Part shown: positions 32,254 to 42,258 of the stretch, piece by piece
How positions within the stretch are numbered: position 1 is the first letter of the stretch
Layout: each line of letters starts with the position of its first letter
Source: Brachionus rotundiformis
Lineage: Eukaryota; Rotifera; Eurotatoria; Ploima; Brachionidae
DNA length: 64,000 nucleotides
Direction of reading: 5' to 3'
NCBI GenBank assembly: GCA_016802295.1
Contig: JAESIW010000200.1
Coordinates: 145,353-209,352 of the forward strand
Translations under genes and position numbers: made by a program
Notes under the pieces: generated by a model
Told to the model about the DNA's origin: nothing
The model's input: only the letters and a program-made list of their open reading frames with translations
The model's database searches: none

Positions 32254-35200
32254 TTATACATTTGGATTGGTAAGATATTGATTATGTGAGTTTGGATCAA
32301 TTGAAGAAGCATTGGGGATGTTTTGATAGGGAGCAGAGGAAATGGGCTGAGTGAATGTTTGGTACTGGGCCGGTGGTGGATATTGTGCGGGCATGTTTAG
32401 GCTCATCGAACTGAGCTGGTTGGCCAGTTGCATCGAGTTTGGCTCAATGGAGGGCGGCGCTGCCATATACTGCGGATTAGCGTGGCCATTAGGGCCCATC
32501 ATGGGGTTCATGTAGCTGCTTGCCTTTGTTATGCTCTCTTTCATCAGGTTGCTGTACATTTGGAACGATTCGATTATCTTGACATTCAGGTCCTCCAGCT
32601 GCGCGTGCTTCTGGTCAATTAGCTGCAGTTTTTGGTCAATCAGGGGTCCCATCATGTAGCACTCCTCCTCCAGGTCCTGTAGCTCTTGGGTGTCTGGCTG
32701 AATCTCGCCGGTGGGGTCCGAGTTCTGAAGCATCTCAATGCAGCTGTCTATTTTGGCCTCGTCGATGTACAACGAGAGCTGACGGGGCTCGTTAACATCC
32801 ACATTGTCGCTGAAGGACACTTTTTTGGTCACCTCGGCGCCCTCTATTTTCTCGTCCAGGTCAAAAGTGACAAAATTGGACGGAAAGAGGCCCTCGGTGC
32901 CCTCAACGTCGAGCCCTTTCCACCAATTTTGATCGCTGTCATCTGTCAGCATGAGCACATCTCCGGCCTTGAAGGTTATTTCGTTGTCCTCAGCGGCCTC
33001 GAAGTCGTACAAAGCTTTTACTTTGCGCTTGTCCGAGTATTTTTGGGAAATTTTTTGACTAGACTGGGAAAGAGAAGCGTACAATGAGTTGACAGAGTTG
33101 TTTGGTGTTTTGCTTATGGAGGTCTCTTTGAGCGACAATTGGATCGCCCGGGCCAGCTCTTCCTCTTCCCGTCGGATCAAATCAGTGTCTGATTTCATAC
33201 TCTTAAATAATTAAAATAAGACGCCTATTCAAGTAAAAGCAATTAGGTAATTTTTTGTACTCAGTGCAAAACTAAGCTAACAAAAGGTTAAAATTTTAAT
33301 TTCAGTGTCAAATGTTGCAAAATTATGTTAACAAAAGTAGTTTAAACATATTGATCATTCATGGATCAAATATTTGAACAAAATCTGTAGAGGAGAGAAG
33401 GCTTTTATGCATACACAGAGAATACACGCGGGCATACCAAATAAGGGCTTTGTGAAATTTGGTACAAAATAAAAATAAAGAAATATTTCAATTTTATACA
33501 TCACAAAGAAATTATAAAGGCATATATTTTTTCTAGTAGCTGATTTATTTTTCAAAATAGATAATTGAAATAAAAAAAAATATTTTTTTTCAGTAGCTAA
33601 ATTATTTCATATAATAGCTATTCTATTTTTTGATGTAGCAACTTTTTAATAATGATTTTGAGGTCTAATTTAAATAAATTGTCAACATGTAAGTGATAAA
33701 AATCACTTATTTTTATCAATCACTAATAGGTAAACAAAACAAGCGCATTGTTAAGCTTTAATTCCGGAATTGTTTAATAGACCAACAACATCAACACAGG
33801 CAACCGCCGGTACGGCAAATAGTGAAACAAATGATAGTCAACCAGCACTAAATGATTTAACAAATCAAGCCGAACCATTCAAGCGTCCAGGAGGTCCAAT
33901 TTTTTTTCTAAAACTAAGCGGCCAAGAGGTGGTCGAAAAAAGTTAAAAAATTAAATTTTTCCTTGTATTTTTTTTTGCTATTAATATAAAGTATTTTTGC
34001 TACTTTTTCGAACATTTTAGCTACGAAAATAAAAATTTTTGCTATTTTTTTTTATCTATTTTTCAAAAATAAATTAGCTACTAGAAAAAATATATGCCAA
34101 TTATAAACGGAATAAATTCTTCAAAATTTATAAAAGAGTTTAACAATGTCGATGATTTGGATGGTAGTTTTTATGTTTTGCTAAATGATAAGTTAGATTC
34201 TACCAAAGATATGTTGACCAAGTAGAAAACTGATTTAATTTTAGATTTATAAAAATTTAGAAAGCTTATAATTGTATTTTTATTTGCATTATAATAATAA
34301 TTTTATTTATGTGTTTAAAAATTAATAGGTTGTGTCGTAAAAAAGGTGTAACACACCAGAAATTTTACCATTAGAAGAGATAGTGAATTTATTTGTACCA
34401 AGGTTGTCATAGGGATTATGACATTTAGATTGGGGGAGATGCTGTTAGTTTACTTTCTTAACTTCCAAAAAATCAATAATTTAATTATACTTATCCTGAC
34501 GTTATTCATAGTTCATTGCGTTCGAATCTTTCTATTTCTAATTATTTGATTTAAATCTTTGTTCTTTATTTACTTATAAATAGATGTGTTTACTTTTATT
34601 AAAAGGGCTTTTTCTCAAATATTCTCCAAAAGTAAAACAAAAATAAAACTTTAAGTTAGAGCCAATATATTATGTAATTGTAGTAGTATAGTTGTCATTA
34701 TTATTTTTTAAATAAATAAAAATTAATTTAAAAAAAAGAGTTTCTCTCTATTAACTGCTTATAATAGGATAATGGATGAATGCTTAAAAAGGTTTTGAGT
34801 TTTTTCCAAAGGTTTTTACTAGTTCTGTAAACGCAATAACATTTATGTGAGTTTACTTAACATTTTGTCCTGTTCTACTGTACCTAATTTCACACAACCC
34901 CGAAAAGATTGTAACCAGATAAAACTCTTCTACTAGATTTTGGAAAAACGAGAATCTGGAAGCTTCAGAGTGTGTACAGAAGTCACAAAAATATGAAAAT
35001 AAGGGATCAAAACGAAAGTCATGAGCATAAACACCAAATTGATGCTACAAACATTGATGCTACAGACTCAAACCAGCATGGAAGTCAAAATGTCATAAGC
35101 TACCCTGCCCTCAAAAACTTTCTAACTTGGACAGATTGTGTCATAAAGAACACAATTGCCAGTCCAATGGGATTAACAGTAAAGCTTAATGACCTAGATC

Positions 35201-35989
35201 TTGTGCCAAATGATGAACTGTACAAAAGAGAAAATGCCGAACCTATACCAACAATTTTTAAAAATTAATTAAAATATTTTCACAATAGATAAATTGATTT
35301 AAAAAGATTAGATAATTTAGTTCAGTTACTTTGACGGGCTCATTTTCGGCTTTGAAGCTTACACCAGACATCTTCAGCTCAGCATATAGTGTTGGAAGAA
35401 GACTTGAAAATAAATCACCATTAGATATATATACATGGATATTTTTTTAATTACTTAAGAGCCGGGTCTGTCTTGAACTCTTTTTCCGATGACCATTTTT
35501 CTATCATAGCAGCCAGTTCTGTGCTCAGCTTGGCTATTTTCTAGAAAAAAATTAATTGCTTTTATCTATAAGAGTATTCTATTGTTATTAATACTTTATT
35601 GAGGACAAAATTCTTCAGCTCTGTTATAAAAGCTCGCGAGCAAACTTCCAACTTGAAGTTGCGGCCACAATTGGAAACACAAGTGTTCAAAAGCTATGTT
35701 CAAATGATTTTAAAGTAAAATTTTTGCATCAAATTGTCAAAGGGTACTGCCAAAGTGTGCTTGACCACATGGGGGTCTCTGTCGTTCAGTTTTCTGGTGA
35801 TTAAACGCAGAGCTTCTTTTTCACTGCAAAAAATGAAGTTAAAATTGTTTTCCTTTCTAAAGACTATGAGCTTCACCTATTTAATTGGTTTATTTGGTCA
35901 ACTATTTCGAACAGAAGGGTCCAGTCTTCGCTGACATTGTTTTCGTTTGTTGCTTTATCAATGTTTGACTCAAGTGCTGACTTAGGCAT
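32254..35989 (-). CDS. STAM: STAM, ESCRT-0 signal-transducing adaptor
   Basis: Six exons on the minus strand: 35989-35877, 35823-35748, 35693-35595, 35540-35455, 35402-35330 and 33201-32254, all GT-AG and in phase, ~464 residues. The first five small exons encode the VHS domain (NNVSEDWTLLFEIVDQI, KLNDRDPHVVKHTLA/LLNTCVSNCGRNFKLEVCS, EKWSSEKEFKTDPAL). The last exon encodes a ubiquitin-interacting motif (REEEELARAIQLSLKE, ~161-175), an SH3 domain (VKALYDFEAAEDNEITFKAG to GLFPSNFVTF, ~207-263), a coiled-coil GAT-like HRS-binding region (MGPLIDQKLQLIDQKHAQLE) and a Pro/Gln/Asn-rich tail. Family role: with HRS forms ESCRT-0, sorting ubiquitinated receptors at early endosomes. The fifth intron (35329-33202) is 2.1 kb and contains a MULE-like insertion. 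Confidence 0.94.
33519..34098. mobile_element. 580-bp MULE-type non-autonomous element in STAM intron
   Basis: Ends are inverted repeats starting GGCATATATTTTTTCTAGTAG, extending with few mismatches for about 45 bp on each side. It is flanked by a perfect 9-bp duplication AATTATAAA at 33510-33518 and 34099-34107, the hallmark target size of Mutator-like elements. Inside, plus-strand codons (~33775-33950) resemble a low-complexity transposase C-terminus ending in KRPRGGRKKLKN after one frameshift. It is therefore a deletion derivative of an autonomous SWIM-type MULE. The perfect target duplication indicates a fairly recent insertion. Confidence 0.9.
34108..35329. other. Remainder of STAM intron 5, no recognised gene
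   Basis: AT-rich. It contains a 91-codon plus-strand ORF (34993-35268) listed separately and otherwise scattered short open stretches (for example SSKFIKEFNNVDDLDGSFYV near 34150) that may be transposon debris. Confidence 0.45.
34993..35268 (+). CDS. 91-codon ORF antisense within STAM intron, unknown
   Basis: Opens at an ATG and ends in TAA. The product is hydrophilic, His/Asp/Asn-rich at the start (ESHEHKHQIDATNIDATDS), then SYPALKNFLTWTDCVIKN and LTVKLNDLDLVPNDELYKR. Codon use looks more protein-like than random AT-rich DNA, but no family is recognised. It might be an exon of a nested gene or part of a mobile element. No signal peptide or membrane segment. Confidence 0.3.
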   Translation: MKIRDQNESHEHKHQIDATNIDATDSNQHGSQNVISYPALKNFLTWTDCVIKNTIASPMGLTVKLNDLDLVPNDELYKRENAEPIPTIFKN

Positions 35990-36968
35990 GGCTAAATGTT
36001 AGATAATGGATAAATATTTCTTATTTAGTTTTATCTATTTTAGTTTATTTAGAAATGATTAGAAATTTTTATTAATATATTTATTATTTATTTTAAAAGT
36101 ATGAGGCGTCTAATATTTTGTCTTGGCGAAAAATTACGCAATTTTTAAAATTATTTTAAACTTTTGAAGCACCTTTACCAATTGCAAATAATCGCCCCCA
36201 AAATCGTGTCTTTGTTGAAGATTTTAAGCCCTTAGATGATAGAAAATTATCTTCGAATTAAATACTTTATAAACAAAAAAACTTATAAAAAAATTTGATC
36301 TATTCAACTAAATTTTTATTAGAAAAATATAGAAATTAAATAATTGCTAAATTTTTAAAATGAATTTCAAACTAAAAAAACAAAAAAAAGACGTAAAATA
36401 AAAATTCGGCAAATAATGCAGAATGATCACAAAACCATAAATACAAAGTTTTAAATTTTATATTCTTTAAATTGTTACGTTTATTTTAAAAACACCAGTC
36501 CAATTGAGATCAATTGAGAAACGTTTTAAATTTATTAAAAAAAATTTTTAGCTCTAAACAGTTATTACTAGATCATTCATTGAAATCAATTTTCAAGTCA
36601 CCAAAAACATTTAAATTGTTATGCTGTTGTTCACAATTATGCATAACAAAATTATCTAATTCAGTCGTTAGTTTATGGATAAGGGTCTTAAGGGGGTATT
36701 GCAAGGGAATACGGCAAAGACAATCTTTTCTCTAATTATTTTGTTTATTTACTTATAAATCACTATATTTTCATGATTCTCGTGAAAATTTAAGCCTGAA
36801 TGTAGACTCAAGAAATTTGAAGCAAGTGATCAAGCTCACAACATTCAAGAATTCAATATTTAATAATATTAATTTGATTTTCTCAGATTTTACATTTTAA
36901 AATAAATGAAGTGTTAATCGATCTTTATAACAAGAGCACTAGTCTTTGATTAACCCTTGAAAAAATGG
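35990..36968. other. Intergenic upstream of STAM, no gene supported
   Basis: AT-rich. A short plus-strand stretch near 36170-36260 reads APLPIANNRPQNRVFVEDFK then ends, possibly transposon debris. An open stretch at 36514-36735 has no similarity I can name. Confidence 0.45.
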
Positions 36969-38004
36969 GAGGTATTTAATCGATCTCTAAAATTACTTAA
37001 TCGATCACTAATATTTTTCTATCTCTTATTTTACTAAATACCCTTAACTTATATTTATTAATCTGTCTCCTAAATTAAATAAAACAACAACTAATTTTAC
37101 TTAAAGTATCTCTTATTTTTATTTATTAAATTGATTAAAAAAAAAGAATTATAAAAAATTTCAAATAAAATTATATCTTATAAGTTTTCTCTTGGTCTAC
37201 CTCTACCTCTCTTTAGTTAGTGGAGCTTCTACTTTCTTACTTATATCATTGCTGGTTGATGCTTGTACTATTTTTCCAGCTTCCTTATCAATTGTTTTTT
37301 TGTTCTTTTCTGTTGGCATAACTGTTTCTTGTGGAGTTTCTTCCTCTACTTCTGTTATCTTTCGCTTTAGAACTTTGATTGAGCTGACAACTCTCTTCTT
37401 TATCTGCTTCTGATTGGTACTCAAGCGCCTTTTTAGACTTACACGGTCTACCTCTTCTAGGTTTTTGTCCAATAACTACTTGCTTAGCTTCGATTGGTAT
37501 TTTGACAAGTTTCATATTTGCAGCAGAGCCAACAAGATGCTTACAAATATGATCTTTAAAGATGGAAGGACAGGAACAACTAGCTGTTTGCATCCAGTTA
37601 TCGGAGTTACTATCCGAGCTGATTCTTGTTTCCCAAGTTTTAAACAAAATTCCATAGAATTCGTCAAAAGATTTGAAATTTAAATGTTCAACTGCCGATC
37701 GGTAAGTCTCGATATTTTCTTTATTTTTTTTCTATTTCCTCCTCGATGTTATTTAGAAGGACAAGCGGTAATTGAACACCTTTTCCTAGTAAGTCCGCTA
37801 TATATTCCTTGGTCTCTTTGTTAATACCATGTCCAGTGTTGGCAATTAGTGACAAAAAAACTCAGGATACATAAATATTTATTATTAGGGACAGTTAATT
37901 AATCAAATTAATCGAATAAATAATATTATAAATAGAAAAAATAAAATAATATATTTTATTAAGTGATCGTTTAAGTAATGTAAGAGATCGATTAATAATA
38001 CCTC
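36969..38004. mobile_element. MULE-type element with SWIM remnant, ~1.04 kb
   Basis: Ends are imperfect inverted repeats: left GAGGTATTTAATCGATCTCT then ATTACTTAATCGATCACT, right the reverse complement with small differences (GAGGTATTATTAATCGATC, ATTACTTAAACGATCACT). Flanking bases (aaaaaatgg / aaaaaaatt) are only a partial target-duplication match. The interior holds a minus-strand SWIM-domain transposase fragment. It is an internally deleted relative of SWIM-type Mutator-like elements. Confidence 0.75.
37183..37690 (-). pseudogene. SWIM zinc-finger MULE transposase C-terminal remnant
   Basis: Minus-strand codons give a SWIM motif with C-x-C and C-x-H pairs (ASCSCPSIFKDHICKHLVGS) followed by the family's VVIGQKPRRGRPCKSKKALE, then a frame change into a Lys/Glu/Thr-rich tail ending RGRGRPRENL. 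Fragments further upstream (GHGINKETKEYIADLLGKGV) may belong to it. The catalytic core is absent. Confidence 0.75.
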
Positions 38005-38119
38005 AAAAAAATTGCTAGTTCTAAAATCAATAAATAGAGAAAACAATGTATCACAGTATCTAAAGCTAATAAAGACCTTTTTTAGTACACTCCCTCACGA
38101 AGTCCTAATCAGCCCAGTC

Positions 38120-38356
38120 GCACCACAAATTGTCCATTCCTCATTTCTTGATCTAAGAACAACAAATGATCATAAACTTGTAAGAGAGATCTATCATGGT
38201 TCTGAATACTGGTCAAATAAGCTGAATAGATGATAGATAATAGGACAATATCGTTATCAATTTTTAGCAAACAAAGTTGTTGAATCATGGAATAAACTAC
38301 CAAAAGAAGAATTTACAGTTTCAAGGCTCAAATTGATAAAGAAATATAAGAACTGA
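38120..38356 (+). mobile_element. LINE ORF tail with a 29-bp filler insert
   Basis: Plus-strand pieces LDLRTTNDHKLVREIYH and, after a break, YRYQFLANKVVESWNKLPKE with a stop at 38354-38356 are the typical end of CR1/jockey-like ORF2. Between them is a 29-base segment (38199-38227) identical to part of the lectin gene 0.9 kb away on the other strand. Dead relic. Confidence 0.65.
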
Positions 38357-38696
38357 ATTCATAAGGACTACTCTAGCCTTGATTACTAAGCGCAAACCTG
38401 CACTATATCACATTAGCTATATATACTAATACATCTGTCCATTTCCTCTTCAAATAAAATATCTCTATCTGAATTCAAAAATAAAAATTATTAATTAAAA
38501 ATTTTAAAAATAAGTTTATTAAACCAAAATTAATTGAAAATTAAAATTAAATCATAATGATCTATCTACTGAAAGAGGACATTTTTTGCGATCAAGATAA
38601 TAAGAAATGATCGAATTTAAAAATTAAAATAAAAATATTTTTATTAAAAAATTAGATTTATCATAAAATATAATGCTGTCTTTTCATATTTGTAAC
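38357..38696. other. 3' flank of lectin gene, no gene seen
   Basis: AT-rich spacer that probably includes the lectin 3' UTR. Nothing recognised. Confidence 0.45.
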
Positions 38697-39431
38697 TTAT
38701 GATATTTGACATATTACAATTGAAAAGCCATAATTAGAATTGTCATATATTTTCGAATCTAACATAGCCAAAGCATCTTGATTTAGTCCACTCGGGCTGC
38801 TTCCATAATTGTTTATGTACAAAGTTCCAATTATGTCACTGCCATCTCCCCATTTGTATCTCTGGCCAGCTTTGGTGATAAACGAGTCAACCCAAGTGTA
38901 ATTTCTGTTTTTTCTAAAACTCTCAACCGAATTCTTTTCGCTTAGAGAATTTGGTCTTGGCAAATAAGCTCCAATTTGTTCGCAATAATTTTTTGCATCG
39001 AAGAACCTTTTCAACAGTCCGCTGTCATGATAGCAAGCAAACGAGTACATATTTGTTCTTATAAAGTTTTTTGGACATGGCAAACATGCATTCAGCTTAT
39101 TTGACCAGTATTCAGAACTATCAGTGCATTCATTCTGATTTTTTTGCAGATAAGCTTTTGAGTATAAGCTGTTTGGAATGGTGATAATGGTTTCGTTGGA
39201 ACAAAAGCCTGATATAAGGAGGCAATTTTTTTCTATTGAATTAAACATGGCCTGGCTACAACCTGGCACTCTGGCACACTGCATCAGACAGTTGAATTTA
39301 GTGCGTGAAACAAGCTTCTCTAATTCAATCAAACCCATTTCTGTCTTCACTTGCCTTTGCTTAATAAATTTAGAATCCGCATTTGCCAATATAATGACAG
39401 AAAATGGCCAAAATAAAATTCCAATGTTCAT
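38697..39431 (-). CDS. Secreted PAN/apple plus C-type-lectin-like protein
   Basis: 244 residues, single exon. A signal peptide (ILFWPFSVIILANA) is followed by a PAN/apple-like module (FNCLMQCARVPGCSQAMFNS then NCLLISGFCSN). The rest is a C-type lectin fold: CLPCPKNFIRTNMYSFACYH, FFDAKNYCEQIGAYLPRP, NYTWVDSF, KWGDGSD, NQDALAML and a final VICQIS. Classical Ca2+-binding EPN/QPD and WND motifs are not evident, so carbohydrate binding is uncertain. Likely extracellular, in recognition or adhesion; no transmembrane segment. Confidence 0.8.
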   Translation of the reverse strand: MNIGILFWPFSVIILANADSKFIKQRQVKTEMGLIELEKLVSRTKFNCLMQCARVPGCSQAMFNSIEKNCLLISGFCSNETIITIPNSLYSKAYLQKNQNECTDSSEYWSNKLNACLPCPKNFIRTNMYSFACYHDSGLLKRFFDAKNYCEQIGAYLPRPNSLSEKNSVESFRKNRNYTWVDSFITKAGQRYKWGDGSDIIGTLYINNYGSSPSGLNQDALAMLDSKIYDNSNYGFSIVICQIS

Positions 39432-40430
39432 TTTTAATTTTAAATTTTAATTGTATTAAACTGTCTGTAATTATTTGTTAGCTTCGTGCTTCCTTTTGAG
39501 CCAAAAAGAAAATTGAACAAAAATAAAAGCTAATTTAATTCTATTAATAATTAATTTTCTACTCTTTTTTTTTTGGATTAAAATTAATTTTTGACATTTT
39601 TTTTATTTTTAATTGATTTTAATTTTTTTTTAAATTTTATTAAAATAAAACATCAACTTGATCCTCAGGAAAAATTATTACACTGGGGGATTATTAATTT
39701 GTTAAATATTTATTAAAGTTATTAGATACATAATAAAAGTTAATTTTATTAATTTTATTATGTCTTCTGATTATCAGCTGACAAACAGTTTTATCTTCTG
39801 TGCATTTTCCATTCAGGTATCCAAAAAATGCTTCCATAATGCCATTCCATGAAATATGAAACTAATGGACTATCGAGATTAGATAAATTTATGGTAAACA
39901 AAATTTTGATTGCTGGTAACAGAACTAGTTTTTTTTCTTTTTCAATTTAAAGCTTTATTTTCCAAAAAATAAGCTTGTGCTTAATTATTTCCTAAACTTT
40001 GGCAAAAAAACATAATCATCTTGAATAAAAGATTGGAAAAGAAAACAATTATGCTTAACCATTAAACATTTTTTTTACCATTTTTCATGCAGAAGATCAG
40101 AAGCTTTGAACCCTTGGTACAGGAGCTGACAAACATTTTTTTCTAATTAAAGACAACCTGATTGTTTGTATCTTTGCAAATTGGTGTCTAATGTACCAAT
40201 AATTTAGGCAAATAGACAATCTTCAGTCTAATTTGTCTGAACTGACTCAGGACAGAAGCATTGATAGCATCTTGGACAGTGTTTAAAGAAATGAGATCAA
40301 TTAATTTTAAATGTGACTGAACCGATGGTAAATGATGGGAAAAAAAATTGAAAATTTTAATTATTTATTAAACAAAATTAATTTTTTAATTAAAAAATTT
40401 ATCGGAATTGGAAAAAAAAAGATAATTCTA
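39432..40430. other. Intergenic, no gene seen
   Basis: AT-rich sequence with long poly-A/T tracts (39560-39640). No ORF, repeat or RNA gene recognised. Confidence 0.5.
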
Positions 40431-41258
40431 TCAGGTTGAGTTTAAATCGTTGGATGTGTCTTTGAGCCATTCAAAAAGCTTTGCCAAGCCATCCAAGTGA
40501 TCATTTAGACTTTGAATCAACTGTTCAACTTGGTCAATGCTTGGATGTTTGCTCTTCCAGCTTTTAATCAATGAATCAATATCAAAATAGACAAAAATAG
40601 TGGAAAAAACTATAGAGCCACTTTTAATAATGTGTATGGCTACATTCTTGCCTACCTTAACACCCAGACTACCTATAATTGTCTTTATATCACTAGACTG
40701 CTTAAAACACTTCAAAAATTGGTCATTATTGGTCTTAAATGAACTTTGAAGATTGTCTCTCAGGTTTTCCGACCTCATGATCTGGAAAAATTCTGCACTG
40801 GTTATACCTTTGATAAAAACCATGTATGTAGCATTTGCCACTGCGTCATCTTCGTCTATTCCCTCTTTCAAAAGAGTACTTGAAATTGTTTCCACATGGT
40901 CGAAGCATGTTTTCAGCTTTTCGCCCACTTGGTTTCTGTCTTCGAATATTTTCTTAACTTGGCTGGTAAACGAATTCGAAGCAAAAAAGTCCACAGCTTC
41001 GGTTCCCAGATTGACAGCGGCGCCGCCAAGACCGAACGCAGCGCCCAGACCAGTTGTGGCTAGGAGCGAGGTTCCAGCTGTGAATGGGGCCAGCAAAAGA
41101 CCTCCAATTACTAAACCAGCGCCTGTTGTCGAAATACCAGTGCCAATGGTTCGCGTTACATTGCACTTTTTGTGGTGATTTTCTATTTCGGTTTTCTTTT
41201 GGTGCAACTGACCAATTGCCGATTCTGTTTTGGCTATAAATTCTTCTAAATAGTCCAT
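40431..41258 (-). CDS. Apolipoprotein-L-like protein
   Basis: 275 residues, single exon. A helical N-terminus (IAKTESAIGQLHQKKTEIE) precedes a Gly/Ala-rich hydrophobic hairpin (GTGISTTGAGLVIGGLLLAP, then LLATTGLGAAFGLGGAAVN, residues ~38-85) typical of the ApoL family. A long amphipathic region follows, with a second hydrophobic stretch (KNVAIHIIKSGSIVFSTIFV) and a C-terminal helical segment. There is no signal peptide, so intracellular membrane association is likely. In vertebrates ApoL proteins form colicin-like membrane-inserting helices; the role in this organism is unknown. Confidence 0.75.
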   Translation of the reverse strand: MDYLEEFIAKTESAIGQLHQKKTEIENHHKKCNVTRTIGTGISTTGAGLVIGGLLLAPFTAGTSLLATTGLGAAFGLGGAAVNLGTEAVDFFASNSFTSQVKKIFEDRNQVGEKLKTCFDHVETISSTLLKEGIDEDDAVANATYMVFIKGITSAEFFQIMRSENLRDNLQSSFKTNNDQFLKCFKQSSDIKTIIGSLGVKVGKNVAIHIIKSGSIVFSTIFVYFDIDSLIKSWKSKHPSIDQVEQLIQSLNDHLDGLAKLFEWLKDTSNDLNST

Positions 41259-41583
41259 TTATGTTTAAAATATAGCCATAATAATTTAATTAAAATTTAT
41301 TCATTAGATTTAAATTTTTCAAGAGAGATAACTTTTAAATAATGTTAATTATTACAAAGAAATAAACATATTCAGCATTTATTATGAAATTATATAAATT
41401 TTCCTCTAAGAATTTGACTCTAGCTGAACAAAATACTCTCTGGCCTTTTATTTACACTTAGTTTATTTAATTAATTAATTACTCCAGACTGGCTTTAAAA
41501 ATTGTTAATTCTTTCATTTATTTTATTGAAAATTCCAGTTTAATAAACTCATTTTTTTTGAATAAAAATTTGTTTTAATCTAT
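41259..41583. other. Intergenic, no gene seen
   Basis: AT-rich spacer upstream of the ApoL-like gene. Nothing recognised. Confidence 0.45.
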
Positions 41584-41790
41584 TCATTTACTAAATTCAT
41601 ATTTGATACCAATAAAGTAGTTGCTTCTGAATTTTAGCTGTAAATTTTGACCTATACGGTCTGTTAATCTAACCAGATCTAGAAAAAAGCCTTTCACTGG
41701 TCCTGATGAAGCAAGTATTGATAAAAATTTTAGTGCAAGTGTTGATAGATCCGATAGCTTTGGCTGTTTTACATCCAAAATCTTGTGAAA
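41584..41790 (-). pseudogene. hAT transposase dimerisation-domain relic
   Basis: Minus-strand codons LSTLALKFLSILASSGPVKG followed by DRIGQNLQLKFRSNYFIGIK resemble the conserved hAT C-terminal (hATC) region, in which LA..yLsipaSSapvEr is diagnostic. The usual Glu-Arg is degraded to KG. No more of the element is recognised. Confidence 0.6.
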
Positions 41791-41797
41791 CCATCAT

Positions 41798-41869
41798 CTT
41801 AAATAACGACTTTGAATTCTTTTTTGAATTTAAAGTCGTTATTTAAGTTAAGTCAAAACTTTGACTTAA
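41798..41869. repeat. Two adjacent perfect DNA hairpins
   Basis: First: CTTAAATAACGACTTT at 41798-41813 pairs perfectly with 41832-41847 around an 18-base loop. Second: TTAAGTCAAA at 41848-41857 pairs with 41860-41869 around two bases. They lie just beyond the hAT relic and may be remains of a small inverted-repeat transposon. Confidence 0.8.
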
Positions 41870-42258
41870 ATTTTTGTGACTTAGACTTAAAACAAACAAG
41901 TCTGATTTATTGGTTCAAAAACTATTATACGTGCTATTTATACCCCTTTGAAAAGAATTAATTAATTGTAGGTTAGAAGATTTAGACTTTAGGGATGATG
42001 GACAATACTTAGCAAACAACTATTAACCAGCTGGTCTAAAAACAAAGTCATGTGCACAAAAAAACAAATAAAGAGAAAGGACTTGTGCAGCAGAACTTTT
42101 CAATGGATGACACCGTCTATGAATGAGCTCTGCAGACAAATGAGGAATGACTTTGGATTAAGCAAGGATTAAGAATTTTAATAGATAAAGTTTATTATCT
42201 ATAAAAAAAATTAATAAAATTTTCACAACATTACTTAACTTTTAATAATCTAAAATGG
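41870..42258. other. Intergenic / 3' flank of channel B1
   Basis: AT-rich, no ORF. The ~100 bases before 42258 are only weakly related to the 3' flanks of channel copies B2/B3, so the cassette homology ends close to the stop codon here. Confidence 0.45.

Noticed and set aside
34993..35268. The intron ORF as an alternative STAM exon
   Set aside because: It lies on the opposite strand, and the VHS and UIM-SH3 exons join in phase without it.
36514..36735. Short plus-strand open stretch
   Set aside because: Composition is what AT-rich intergenic DNA gives by chance; no motif or neighbour supports it.
40753..41178. Long plus-strand frame opposite the ApoL-like gene
   Set aside because: Shadow of the Gly/Ala-rich coding strand; the minus-strand product has a recognisable fold.
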